64,000 nucleotides of DNA from Nymphaea colorata (Eukaryota > Streptophyta > Magnoliopsida > Nymphaeales > Nymphaeaceae), in contig NC_045144.1 in assembly GCF_008831285.2 (NCBI RefSeq), forward strand, positions 2,234,001-2,298,000. The letters run 5' to 3'. This document shows positions 12,465 through 28,457 of the stretch, piece by piece; position 1 is the stretch's first letter; each line of letters opens with the position of its first letter. The notes under the pieces were generated by a model. That model was not told the origin of the DNA. It ran no database searches and worked only from the letters and a program-made list of their open reading frames with translations. Made by a program: the position numbers and the translations under genes.

Positions 12465-14665
12465 ATGTCTTCACCGAGAGAAAATACTATTAGTAAAAAC
12501 AAACAAGTACTATGCAGTTCAGGAGCAGGTTCAACAGAACCACATAATGTAGGAAGCTCTACACAACAATCTATAACTCATGACAGTTTAGATCCTACAA
12601 ATACAAGGTCTGTTGAAAATGAGGATGTAACTATGGGTGGTATGAAAAGACAAAGGGCAAGAACTTCTTCAGTTTGGAATGATTTTGAAGAAGTAACTGT
12701 GGGTGGTGTCAAAAAAGGTAGATGCAAGTATTGTAAAACTACATCTGTTATAAGTTCAGGAGGGAGTACATCATCGATGAAAAGACATAAGTGTCTTATG
12801 CGTCCTAGTAGTTTGAGGCAAAATACTTTGAGCTTTGGGATTAGTGAAGTTTCAGGCCTTACAAAGGAAGCAATGAGTAAAAGTGCCAAACTTGATCCTG
12901 AAAAGATAAGAGAAATAATAGCAAAGATGGTAGTTTGTCATGAGTATGCATTCAATATGGTTGAATATTGCTGGTTTAGATTTTTAATGAAGCTTGTTTT
13001 TCCTAATTGGGTACCCATTTCAAGGGGCAACAGTGAAAAGAGATGTCACGAAATTATATGAGGTCGAAAAAAAGAAGTTGAAGGAATATTTTAAAGGAGT
13101 TCCTTCTATTGCTTTGACAACAGATATGTGGACGTCAAACCAACAAATTGGGTATATTTTTATTACAGCTCATTTCATAGATCATTCTTGGACACTTCAA
13201 AAGCATATAATTGGTTTTAGCCAAATCGAACCACCTCATACAAGAAAGAATCTAGCAAATGTGATTGCTAAAAATATTCAAGAATGGGAAATAAAAAAGA
13301 AGATCATCTCAATTACAGTTGATAATGCTTCTTCTAATGATGTTCTTGTAAGAACGTTGAAAGAAATTTTAGAGAAAAGTGGTGTAAGTCTATACCACTT
13401 TTTTCCATGTCCGTTTTTGTGCACATATTTTAAATCTAATGGTGCAAGATGGTTTGTCTGCAATTAGAGATGAACTTGGTAAGATCAGAGAGGCTGTCAA
13501 ATACATAAAATGTTCCCCATCAAGACTTTACAACTTTCAGGTTATAGTAGATGAATTTGAAATGTGTGGTCAAAAGAAGTTGGTCCTAGATGTTCCAACT
13601 AGATGGAATTCTACTTACTTGATGTTGGAAGTTGCACTTATGTACAGACATGTTTTTTATAGATATGCTATGGAAGATGTTGGTTTTACTTGGTTGTTGG
13701 ATGCAGAAGAATGGGAGAGAGTACAAAAAATATGTTCTTTTCTTGAAGCATTTTATAATATTTCTGTTCTTTTTTCGGGGTCGAAGTATCCTACGACAAA
13801 CTTATTTTTCTTAGAAATTTGGGGGGTTCAAGAATTATTACAAGGAGTTACAAATGGGTCTAGTTTTAAAGAATGGAATTCAAAATGAAGGAAAATTTTG
13901 ATAAGTATTGGAGTTCCTGCAACATATTGATGGCTATTGCTTCGATACTAGATTCAAGGATAAAATTGAGTTTAACAGACTTTGTCTTTTCAAAGACTTT
14001 TTGTCAAATAGCAGAAAAAGAAGAACATATGACATTAGTAAGAAGTACAATGCAAGAGTTTTATAATAGGTACACTGCAAAAATTGATGGTTTAAATAAA
14101 GATGTTGAGAATTATGCTACTACTTTTATGAGATGAACTGACTCATCATGTAGCAACTCCAATAGAAGTAGCGTAAGATTTTTTAGCTTTTTAAATAAAG
14201 CACACAATGTTCCTTTTCAAGCTTCAAAGTCTGAACTTGATATGTATTTGCAAGATGGATTGCTCAAATGTGATGTTACACTCATGATTTGTTTGACATA
14301 TTAATTTGGTGGAAAGATAAAGAACTGAAATACCCCATTTTATCACATATGGCAAGAGATATATTGTGTATTCCTATCACTACAGTTGCCTCTGAATCTG
14401 CTTTTAGTACTGGACGTCGAATTGTGGATGAATCTAGGAGTTCATTGAGCCCAAAGACAGTAGAAGAATTAGTTTGTGCAGGTGATTGGATAAAACAGTA
14501 TGGCGACCCTATGAATCTTGTACCGATATTGCTAAAGGTAAGTACCAAAATGCATGTATATTTAAGTTTATCATGTTTATTTATGCTTATATGTTATAGA
14601 AGTTGTTTACTTATCAACTATTGTTGGTTTTTTTGTAGGGTACTGCTGAAGATGAGATTGCATGA
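12465..14665 (+). pseudogene. hAT transposase (RICESLEEPER/ZBED type), frameshifted
   Basis: The protein binds the element's ends and catalyses cut-and-paste transposition in the nucleus. From ATG 12465 the first frame gives a serine-rich N-terminus, then a BED zinc finger (WNDFEEV..., CKYC, MKRHKC; 12670-12800), then MVVCHEYAFNMVEYCWFRFLM. An extra G in the AGGGGC run near 13024 shifts the frame; the core continues with VPSIALTTDMWTSNQQIGY (13100-13155) and TVDNASSND. A second shift near 13400 leads into LVLDVPTRWNSTYLML (13585-13632), and a third lies near 13880. The hATC dimerisation domain (ITTVASESAFSTGRRIVDE) is at 14370-14430. A donor after 14537 and acceptor before 14639 join LLK to a short last exon ending EDEIA-stop at 14665. 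About four frame breaks make this copy inactive. Confidence 0.9.
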
Positions 14666-16724
14666 CATGATTCAACATCAATTCCAACATATTATGCATA
14701 CAACCTGTCAAAATATTAGGTATTGTTCTAAGTTCTGTTGTTGTTTTGTTCTTAGATGCTTGATTTTACCTTGAGGCAAACAACGATGTAGAGAAGGAAA
14801 AAAGGTATATACATATTTTATATTAGAGGGAAAATACTTTGCAAGTTTTCAACTGAAGAACCAACCTCTAGCTTTCTTGACTGCGCCTGTGCATTTGCAC
14901 TTTGTAGGTTCACCCAAGCCTGAATCCTTGCTTCTTCCGTGACAATTTAAATCCAGTTTTATCTGCCAGGCTGGTCTCAAGTGGATACTGATGGGAAAGT
15001 CGTATGGGAAACACTATGTAATTCCTACACATTTCATTTTATATACATTAATCATGGTTGAGATTCATGATTTTGTTGACGATATGGTTTGCTTAATCAA
15101 GTTTATGGTATCTCTATGACTAGTAAAAGGGTGTCGGATTTACTCCATTAGAGAAAAGGGAGCAGAATGTTATGCTGTATTTTGCATCTATTTTAGGCCA
15201 ACTAGTATAAATGATATCTGTTGTATTTAGTGTTTTATCTTTTAATTTATATTATTACTATTATTATTTTTATCTTGTGCTTATTTCTTGTATGTTTGGT
15301 TTTAACTTTCAACTTGTCTTATGCTTAATGCCTCAGATACGTGTGAGCAAACTGAAGAACAGGCTGAGGTGATTTTTTGCTTCTCTACTGCATACTTTTA
15401 CATCTTGATATCATGTGCTAATAATTAATATGTCACTGAAAACTTAAGAATGGATAAACCTCCACCCGGAGGTTGGCTTATTTCTCTCTATATTCTCATA
15501 AGAAAGATGCAGGCACCATTGGGTGATGTGCCAAGTGGGGAGCTCTAGAGTGCTTAAACATAGGAACTAATTTTGAACTATTTTTTTTAATATACTGAAG
15601 GCATTGTTAGTTTTCCATTAAACAAGTTATCTCCATGAACCACTTATCTTGTACCTGTTTTGGATCTTCAATATAGTTGTCTTACTAGTATTGAGCTTTG
15701 TGAAAATTTGTGATTGTAAGCATGGGTATAACTTTCTCTGATAGAATAGAATTTATGTTGCTGTGCTTGGTGAATATTCTAGCTTGAATTATATATATTG
15801 TTTATTATGGTTCACTGTCTTAATGCAGGGGCAGTATTGCTAATGTGCATTTAGTAACCTCCAGAAATTAAAAGGCTTATCTTTGACCTTAGTGAAATGA
15901 TGTGGTTTTTTATTAACGTACAACTGTAAGTTTGCATAGTTGTGTGCTTTTTCTGTTTCTTGGGCATGGATGTTGTCCTTAACTCCTTATCTCAGCTTGT
16001 GGTATTGCTATGACAAGATAGTATTTTTTTACTTTTTCTCTTCCACCCTAGCATTATAGGACCTATTACAGCTGTTTCTCTTGTTGAATGTTTGCTAGCC
16101 AATATCTTCGAACCACTTTTCTGATATACATATTTCTCACTCTTAGTTCATAGGCTAAGCCTTCGAGTCATTTGTTAGAAATTTCTGATGGTTTAGGTTT
16201 TGATCTACCCAAACATGCAAATTGGAAGTCAAGCACTGGTTGGTCAAGGCCCTAAGAAAGGCTTATAGGACTAGTCAATCCAAGTCAGTTGACTAAAATA
16301 AAATTATGAAGGTGGTCTAGAAACAAAATATTTAAAGTGGAAATCATAAAAATAATAAAAGGATATCAAGATATCAGCATGAGTCTAGTAATCCATATAA
16401 TTCACCAATTGCAAATGCCAATGATAAACTAAAATTAAAGTATACGTTGCCACTTATATATATGCAGAAAATTATATATAAAATCAGAAATATATGTGCA
16501 GGAATATTCTTAGTTGTCAAAATGGGAAGTCAGTCAAGAGAACTACACCGTCCAACTCACCACATACGAGTGTAGTGTGTGTGTGTGTGTGTGCAAGTGT
16601 TGCAATGCTTGATTTAGCAATTAGCATTATAAAGTATTCTTTGAGCCTTTGCCTGCAACTTACATTTATGTTAACTAGACGTTCAGATAATCAGCTTATT
16701 AATTTATCAATCCTGTATTTTGCA
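14666..16724 (+). other. hAT 3' region without a recognised gene
   Basis: This is AT-rich sequence downstream of the transposase. Weak exon-like stretches exist (for example 15337-15370, bounded by CAG and GTGATT), but none matches a protein I recognise. Because a host-derived exon follows at 16725, part of this stretch (at least the piece ending in TATTTTGCAG) may be captured host intron. A (GT)n tract lies near 16577-16594. Confidence 0.4.
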
Positions 16725-16832
16725 GATGATGATGATGATGAATATGAAGGCAATGGAGGGAACCGACTCCTGAGGTTTATGTTTGGAAATTTTGATGGTT
16801 CTGGTGATCTTGATGTGGACTACCTTGATTAA
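16725..16832 (+). pseudogene. TAF1: Captured fragment resembling the N-terminus of TAF1 (TFIID subunit 1)
   Basis: Directly after a good acceptor (CCTGTATTTTGCAG) the frame reads DDDDDEYEGNGGNRLLRFMF and then GNFDGSGDLDVDYLD, followed by a stop. From knowledge of the family, plant TAF1 proteins begin with an acidic run followed by a GGGNRLLGFMFGN-like stretch and SGDLD.DYLDEDAKEHL. The similarity ends at DYLD. TAF1 is the largest subunit of general transcription factor TFIID. Only about 35 residues and the upstream intron edge are present, inside a hAT element, so this is gene capture and not a working gene. The Gly-to-Arg change in LLRFMF may be decay. Confidence 0.65.
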
Positions 16833-17255
16833 GCAAATAACTTCATCATATATTTTGATCCACCTGTGTATATGCTAGAGCCTAGAAGTTTTTCTAAAGC
16901 TTGATGGAATTATTAGTGCTACAATAGCAATATGAAGAACTTTTACACTAATCCTGCTATTTGTCAATTGCCTTGTAGGCTTAGGTTTCCACGCTTGTAG
17001 TTCTTAAGACCATTAGAATTTTATGGTCATTGTTTGGAAGATAAGACTGCTGCCAATACTAATTCTAGAACATGGACATTGCAATTGTTGATTTGCTTTG
17101 GGTACTCAGCTTTGCGTGCTCCCGTCTTGTGATGGATATGACTCTGGGGACGCCACCCGAGAAACAAAAATATTGTGCAATTCCAATGGAAACTAATAAA
17201 CAGAAAACTTCCCAACTTTACAATTACTTAATAATCGACCAAGAACTTTTGTGTA

Positions 17256-17465
17256 CTCGAGTTAAGCGAGTCGAGCTCGAGCTCGAACTCGACTTTGTTA
17301 ATCGAGTTGAGCTCGAGCTTGTGTTAGGCAGCTCGACTCGAGTTCGAGCTCGAGCTCGTTGAGTCGAGTCGAGCTCGAGCTGGGCAAGCTCGAGCTCGTT
17401 GAGTCGAGTCGAGCTCGAGCTGGGCAAGCTCGAGCTCGTTGAGTCGAGTCGAGCTCGACTCGGCT
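17256..17465. repeat. hAT right subterminal array with 40-bp tandem repeat
   Basis: Dense GAGTCGAGTCGAGCTCGAGC motifs. A 40-bp unit containing GAGTCGAGTC and TGGGCAAGCT starts at 17361, 17401 and 17441, giving almost three copies next to the right TIR. Long ORFs in this stretch on both strands are artefacts of the repeat. Confidence 0.9.
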
Positions 17466-17479
17466 CGTGTGCAGACCTA

Positions 17480-17487
17480 CATGCACA
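17480..17487. repeat. Target site duplication, right copy (CATGCACA)
   Basis: Identical to 10142-10149 and immediately follows the right terminal inverted repeat. Confidence 0.9.
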
Positions 17488-17738
17488 TTCTTGGCATTCA
17501 TACAACATAAGCATGATCAATATATATCAACGCAACAGAAGAGAGATAGAGAGAGATGCACTCGTCACCAACAGTGGCCGGTGAGGTGGGTCGTCGATGG
17601 GCAGCTTCGTCGCTGGCGGAACGATGATAGCCTTCCGTGTGGTAAAAGAACAAGAAGCGGAAAGGGGAAAGGTGTAAATAATGGTTGACATTCAGTTACA
17701 CGAAGAGCAGAACATCACTAAATGGGGCTCCATCAATA

Positions 17739-17905
17739 CACTAATAGGCAAGGGAAAACGCCAGTCATAAACAGATGAATCCTGACAGTGCAAGGAAAAA
17801 ACGTCAATGATAAATCAGTAAATACTGACGTCTCAAAGGAACCCATCAATGGTAATCTAAAAATACTGATGGTAAGAAAAGGCCATCAGTAAAAGTAGAA
17901 TTCGG
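17739..17905 (+). mobile_element. Isolated CACTA-element terminus facing right
   Basis: CACTAATAGGCAAGGGAAAA begins at 17739. It is followed by several ATCAGTAAATACTGACG and CCATCAGTAAAA motifs, the layout of a CACTA end with subterminal repeats. The orientation means its element should extend to the right, but no matching ...TAGTG end or CACTA gene was found before the sterol desaturase gene. It is probably a truncated end or a small non-autonomous derivative. The motifs resemble those at 1-330. Confidence 0.55.
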
Positions 17906-19720
17906 TTGCTTTTGGACCAGCCCAAGCCCAACTTTGTTGAGTCTTGAGCTGGCCCAACCTAACCTGCCCGATGCTCGATGCGCAGCCATAACTAATCCTT
18001 AGAGTTGGGAGTTGCAATAAAAGTTACAAAGTAAAATCTGAAAAGAGATGCAACTGAATGAGACGAAATGCATAGAAGATAGGGAAACGATCTCAAAGAC
18101 GCTATCCTCTTCAAATTCTTAAGTTTCAAATATTCAATAAATTCTCGATAGCGTCGACCCTTTTGCTGAACCGTGTGTCTTTGATTTTGAGGGGGAGTAG
18201 AGGTGAAGTACTCGGGCATTTGACCCGAACGATGGATTGAAAATAAACAGCGATGCAGCGCTCCGTACTCGTGCTGCACATGCATGGGAATTAAAGTTAT
18301 AGCGCAAAGCCACGTGATGGCAGCTGATCAACTGATCTCATCCTCCACTGCTTGGCAATAAATTTCAAAGAACCGTCCCAAGCGTCCGAAGGATCATTGC
18401 GGCCTGAGTGATACATACATACTAGCCAAGGTTATCAGAATCACCCCGATCGATGATTCCAATAGAATATGTTGCGAATCGATTGTATTCAGTAGTCAAT
18501 TCCTTATTCCAGAGATCATTTTAGTTTCAGTTATTAGATGTCAATTTTGAAGCATCTCTAATTTCTCATTAACTTTTTACATATTTTATTTCTCAACAAG
18601 TAATTGTTTTACTTTTTGTTTTCAAGAAACAATTGATATTAGCAATTACAAGTGATGTTTGACCCTCTTCCATGTCCATTTGAGTCAGACTTCGAAATTA
18701 TGGAAACCTGATTCTATCGCTAAGTGGGAGTGTAAAACAGGTCATGTGCACGCTCTTGTACATAATAATTGTTCATAGAGATGTGCAATGACCAAAATAC
18801 CCTTATTTAAAAGTAATTTAGCAAGAAGACAAAAAAAAGATTTATGAAAAATTAAACGTTTTAATTATACACTTCTTTCTAAAAAAATCCAAAGGTTCTC
18901 CAATCCCCCCTTTTTTTTTCCTTTAGTGCATATTTGTACTCATATTTGTGGAGTGGTGTGCTTGCAACTCAAAACTCGAACGAATGGCAATGCTAGTCGC
19001 CTGCATACTGTCATATGCCAGGTACCACTTATCCACTGCAGTCGCCTGCATACTGTCATATGCAAGTACCACTTATCCACTATATATATATATATATATA
19101 TAACATTCTTTCTTTTTTTATAAATGCTAACAAAATATGTATTAATTGCCAGATGAAATTCAGAAATCAAATTAAACTCTAATCTTAGGTAAGTAGTTTC
19201 CTTGCTTCGTGCATACACAGATCCATCAATTTTATGGCATATTCGGGTTTATAAGGGAAAACCATTTGCCCCTAAGGGCATAGCTTAAATGGGCGGACCT
19301 GACATGCTTCGACACATGGCCTGCTATACTCCTATACTGTAGAGGGGGGTGAGTCTACTAGTTGCAAACTATTTGCAAATAGTTCCTTCTTTTAGATTGA
19401 AGGGTGAATCCTCTCATTCACCCAAAAAGAAAAGAAACCAAATGGATAAGAAAGCAAGTATTTATATTTATCCAACTAAGCTGAGTTGATTCAGCGACCG
19501 ATGCATGCAGTAGATGGTCGTTCTCGGATGACGTGATACTACGGTGTGACAACGGCCAAAAAATAAGGATAACGTCCAAGTCGACTAATTGGGCAGCCTG
19601 CAACGCAACAGGATCCCTATGCAGTAGCACTTACTATTGTTTTAGTAAATTCAGTTGACCGTCCAAATAAATCACAAGCTAACAAAGTTGGGTGAGCAGT
19701 GATGATGGAGAAGGTGGTTG
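17906..19720. other. Intergenic sequence upstream of the sterol desaturase gene
   Basis: No gene recognised. It contains an exact-looking 45-bp tandem repeat at 18995-19083, a (TA)n run near 19081-19102, and an AT-rich stretch near 18785 with the motif ATGACCAAAATAC that recurs in the introns of the next gene. Confidence 0.5.
18995..19083. repeat. 45-bp tandem duplication
   Basis: The unit beginning AGTCGCCTGCATACTGTCAT and ending in ACCACTTATCCACT occurs twice in a row with minimal differences, followed by a (TA)n run. Confidence 0.85.
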
Positions 19721-19728
19721 TATATATA
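19721..19728 (+). promoter_or_regulatory. Candidate TATA box of the sterol desaturase gene
   Basis: TATATATA lies 108 bases before the ATG at 19836, leaving room for a leader of about 80 nt. The call is based on sequence and position only. Confidence 0.4.
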
Positions 19729-19835
19729 CGTGTATGCAGTATGCAGGATGATCAGCTCTCGCCAGCTTTAGAGTTTGCTTGGGCTTGCTTGGCTTCTTAG
19801 TTCTGAGCAGTCTGAGAGAGGTGCGACAGCTGATC

Positions 19836-25111
<5,276 letters not shown>

Positions 25112-25821
25112 TCCTCATCACTAACTTAAGTTTCAGCTTCTTTCTTAATCTGTATGTGTAAACAGATACGTATGTGTGTGTATGTGTGAGGGTGGAGTGT
25201 GCGGGTTGATAAGTTCTGCTTGGACATGGGTAGGTCATGTTGTAATGTTCTGGTGTGAAAAGAATAGGAAAGTTATGACTTTGCATAGTATTCATGCTTC
25301 TTGCTATACTTTGGGACGTGGGACTGGAATCATCCTCGAAATTGAATCCATTCGACACCTATTCAACTCAAATTTCTTGATTCTGGCCAATTCTAGTAAA
25401 CATTATTTCTATAATCTAGGCTAGAGTTATCCAGGCAAGGAGTTAGAGCTCCTTTTGAACCTGTGTTTAATTTGATGGTAGAGTATTACTGAAACTAATT
25501 AATTTGCTATTCTCCTTACACTCAGTTTCTAGTAGCTGTGACAAACGGACGTAGCTAATACAGGAAATTCAATTCTTTAAAGGAGGAAACCTCAGTTTCT
25601 AGTAGCTATCACCATGAAGGGCGCTTGACTCGATACTCCATTTAGACAGCTGGTGATCCGTTGGTATTATCATTTTCTCTGAAAAGTTTTATTTACTAGC
25701 TACATGGAAAATGAATTATTTTAACCTAACTTCATGAATAACATAAGGAGGTCACGTCTAGCTTCCTTTCGCAATTTACATGTCTCGTTTGGAAGTCTAT
25801 CAGCATTATGCATGAGCAGTA
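25112..25821. other. 3' flank of the sterol desaturase gene
   Basis: Probable 3' untranslated and flanking sequence, without recognisable ORFs. It contains a short (TG)n stretch near 25170 and a repeated CCTCAGTTTCTAGTAGCT phrase near 25525 and 25590. Confidence 0.5.
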
Positions 25822-25962
25822 GCTATCACCTGGTCATCTACTGCAGATCCAATAATTATAAGTAGAGTATCTACAGTACAATGCATCTCATGGATTAGAT
25901 CCTCGGCACCTTGGGCTCTCTCCGGAATTTTTGCTGCCAAAAACGACAAGAATATATGCAGT
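25822..25962 (+). pseudogene. Degraded copy of the sterol desaturase last exon
   Basis: AGCTATCACCTGGTCATCTA corresponds to the SYHLVHH codons of the intact exon at 24985-25010. The similarity continues through the ATGGATTGGCTCTTTGGCACC region (here ATGGATTAGATCCTCGGCACC-like) to GCCAAAAACGACAAGAATAT at the C-terminus. Stops and indels are present and the second His-box is lost (HLVIY). It lies 0.8 kb downstream in the same orientation, so a partial tandem duplication or the tail of a deleted paralogue is likely. Confidence 0.85.
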
Positions 25963-26315
25963 TGCTGATGGAAAGAAAAGATATTTATGACGTCTGGATA
26001 GTCATTCGTCTTAGTGGACTTTGTAGGATGTAGTTGAGATGGACCCTATGGTGCCAGATCAAATGCTGTACTCATTTGAAGTGCTGTACTTTCCAAATGG
26101 AAAAGTATTTGAGTTTGGCATGTTGTTGTAATGAATATTTACAAACTCGAACTGAAAAGCACTAATATGAAACAGTTGACGCATGGATCTAGAAGTTAAC
26201 ATAGCGAATCTACCATGCCACCAGCAAGTTTCCAAGAGGTTTTATCCATCTTTGGATGCAGGATTTATAAGCCTTTCCTCGTCAGTTTCTTATGTGGAAT
26301 TGTATGTTACTGTTG

Positions 26316-26464
26316 AGGCCATTTGATAATAAGAATAGTTTGTTACTATTTTATAAATCTACCTTAAAATGCCGTATCACGCTGGGATCAGATTGAGGCG
26401 TATTTATCAAACAGTAACAAACTGTTCCTATTACAAACAGTCTGGTACAAGACCTTTGGCCCCA
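26316..26464. mobile_element. MITE-like inverted repeat
   Basis: AGAATAGTTTGTTACTATTT on the left is mirrored by AGTAACAAACTGTTCCTATT on the right, and the outer ends share GGCCATTTG / reverse GGCCAAAGG. About 150 bp, non-coding. Similar GGCC..TTTGGTAA...AACAGTTTGTTAC ends are common in plant MITEs. Confidence 0.45.
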
Positions 26465-27001
26465 AGGGATTTGGTAGCTACCTGGTTAGACGGCTAGTGT
26501 AAGGCGAGTCATTTGCTTGATCTCCATACACAGCATCGTAAGTAGGAGCACGGTGGGGAGCCTGCTGGCAGGGGCCACAGCCATCCCCAACCCCCCCTTT
26601 TTTTTTTGAACAAAAAATTTTCTATTTAGCATTTTCAAAATTTTCAATTTGTTCTGGAAATTTTGAAAAATTGTTTGGATTAAAAAAAATCTGAAAATAT
26701 TGTTCGTCCCTCACCAGATCTCAACCAAACTAATCAATTTCTTGGCTTGCCCTTAGGTACAAGTTCGAAGGCGATAGAATGCTAGCCTTAGTGTGATTTC
26801 TTGGGAACCAAACCAAAAAGAATGGAAAATGTATCTTTATGGTACCGTTTCCTTGCAAGAAGAACTCTTCTTAAAATATGTCCTTACAACAAGTGTCCTA
26901 GGAACAAAGAGTTCTTGGCTACATGAACAAATTGTAATTCTGTCTAGCTTTTATTTGCAAAAACAGAATTTTAACATGCGACACGTTTAACATACTACAT
27001 A

Positions 27002-27050
<49 letters not shown>

Positions 27051-27312
27051 AACACATGATAAAACATGTGAACTAATAAAAATGTTCTTTCTCGATATTA
27101 AAAAAATTCACAAGCGAGGAAGAAAGATATTATTTTTTAAATATATTAAAAATATAAGCAAAATAAATATTCACTTTTTGTTGTAGGAATAAATGCTCTA
27201 AGGAAAGACAACTTGTAGCTATATCCAACGTTTGTTTGCATAAAGACACAATGTCCAAGTTATCTTGTTAATTGTTTGTTTAAACCATAGGTCAGACAAG
27301 TTTAATGCATGC

Positions 27313-27347
<35 letters not shown>

Positions 27348-27690
27348 TCCTCTCTCTAAACATAAAGAGTACATAAAATTCACATATAATACAATAAAAT
27401 GCTTGATAAAACACGGAAAAAAACATATGAGCAAACGGAACTTACTCCCTTTTTCACTCTTTTCTTCCATCTACATATATAAATGGCCTAAAAAATCTAC
27501 ATATAATTGCTGCTTTCCATGAGATTCTCCAACTTAGGCAAGCTGCAGCAATGGCAGATCTCCCATTGACATTCTATACGTCACCGAGCAGTCTAACCAG
27601 CAATTCCTTGCCTCCCAATTCTGATTTTCCTGCAAACGGCAAAGTCCATCAAACACTTTATTCTGACTATTGACCTTCACCCAGTAGGCT
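26465..27690. other. Intergenic AT-rich sequence with simple repeats
   Basis: No gene recognised. (TA)n runs lie at 27003-27049 and 27316-27345, with a C/T homopolymer junction near 26590-26605. Confidence 0.5.
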
Positions 27691-28240
27691 ACTTTCTGAC
27701 TTTTCCCCTCCCAAACAAAATGGAATGAACTACCACCTCCTAATTGTTAAACGAAGGCCATGGATCAGGCCTGATGAAATGAGAAAGCCAGAAAAGAATC
27801 TTTGATTGATACTTACTCCCCATTTTGCATTAGAAGAAAGATGAGTAATATCTTCCCATAAAAGCCTTTGAAAATGACAGATCTTCACTGGCTTACTGTC
27901 ATGGAGCACGTTGTTTCTTCGTCTTCCATGATGACCAAACCAGTAAACCACCATTGGAAAACACATGCGCCATGCCATAAAAAGTAACTCTTTCATAGAC
28001 TATTTAAATCTGATGAAGATATTAAACTTCCATTCCGTAAACCTCTAGACTGACTTCGCTACTCTACATCTTAAAACACAGTGATCAATTGCATAATGGG
28101 CAACGATTAGCTAAATTGTACACCAAACCTTCTAATGCGATCAAGGAGAAGTAATTTACCGTTAATCGCATAGACAAGAATCTTTTAGCTCATTGGATGG
28201 CATTATTTTTCCATAAGCAATGACGAATCACTTATAAGCA
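27690..28240 (-). pseudogene. L1-type LINE remnant, zf-RVT C-terminal end
   Basis: Minus-strand frames give AKRFLSMRLTVNYFS..ALEGLVYNLANRCPLCN, the reverse-transcriptase-associated zinc-binding region, then GMAHVFSNGGLLVWSS and RRRNNVLHDSKPVK, which is typical of the extreme C-terminus of plant LINE ORF2. Stops interrupt it. The upstream reverse transcriptase is missing, and another LINE piece starts in the opposite direction at 28.5 kb. Confidence 0.65.
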
Positions 28241-28457
28241 TAATTTGACAAACACTTGGTGTGCTTTAACTGGACCTGTGTAACCAGCAGATATGCTTGA
28301 CACCGAAGAAAAAGATCCACACATTGTCTATGGCAGAAGGTGGACGGGTGGAGAGCAGAAGGTGGAAGTCGACGTGGAGTCCTAGAAATGCCTGCTGGCA
28401 AAGCAAATCATCAACGAAAAGAGGAGAAAGGGCAAACAAAAATGAAGAAGAAAAATC

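Larger units (their letters stand above)
10150..17479 (+). mobile_element. Complete hAT element (7330 bp) with TIRs and 8-bp TSD
   Basis: The left end begins TAGGGCTGCACAACGAG. The right end, read on the minus strand, begins TAGGTCTGCACACGAG, a near-perfect terminal inverted repeat. Both ends are followed inward by dense GAGTCGAGCTCGAG subterminal motifs (10163-10330 and 17256-17465), the expected kind of transposase-binding array. CATGCACA flanks it on both sides. Inside, in order: a CT/GC-rich leader (10420-11240), a RICESLEEPER-type hAT transposase (12465-14665, frameshifted), non-coding sequence, and a fragment resembling TAF1 (16725-16832). The exact TSD suggests a fairly recent insertion. 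The broken transposase means it needed an enzyme supplied by another copy, or decayed after landing. Confidence 0.92.

Noticed and set aside
17224-17520. Long ORFs on both strands rich in Ser/Arg/Leu/Glu
   Set aside because: They are products of the GAGTCGAGCTCG repeat array of the hAT right end, open in several frames at once.
1-17905. One giant CACTA element spanning 1-17.9 kb, because subterminal words occur at both ends
   Set aside because: The end at 17739 reads CACTA... on the plus strand, so it is a left-type end. A right end should read ...TAGTG. The two clusters therefore cannot be the two ends of one unrearranged element.
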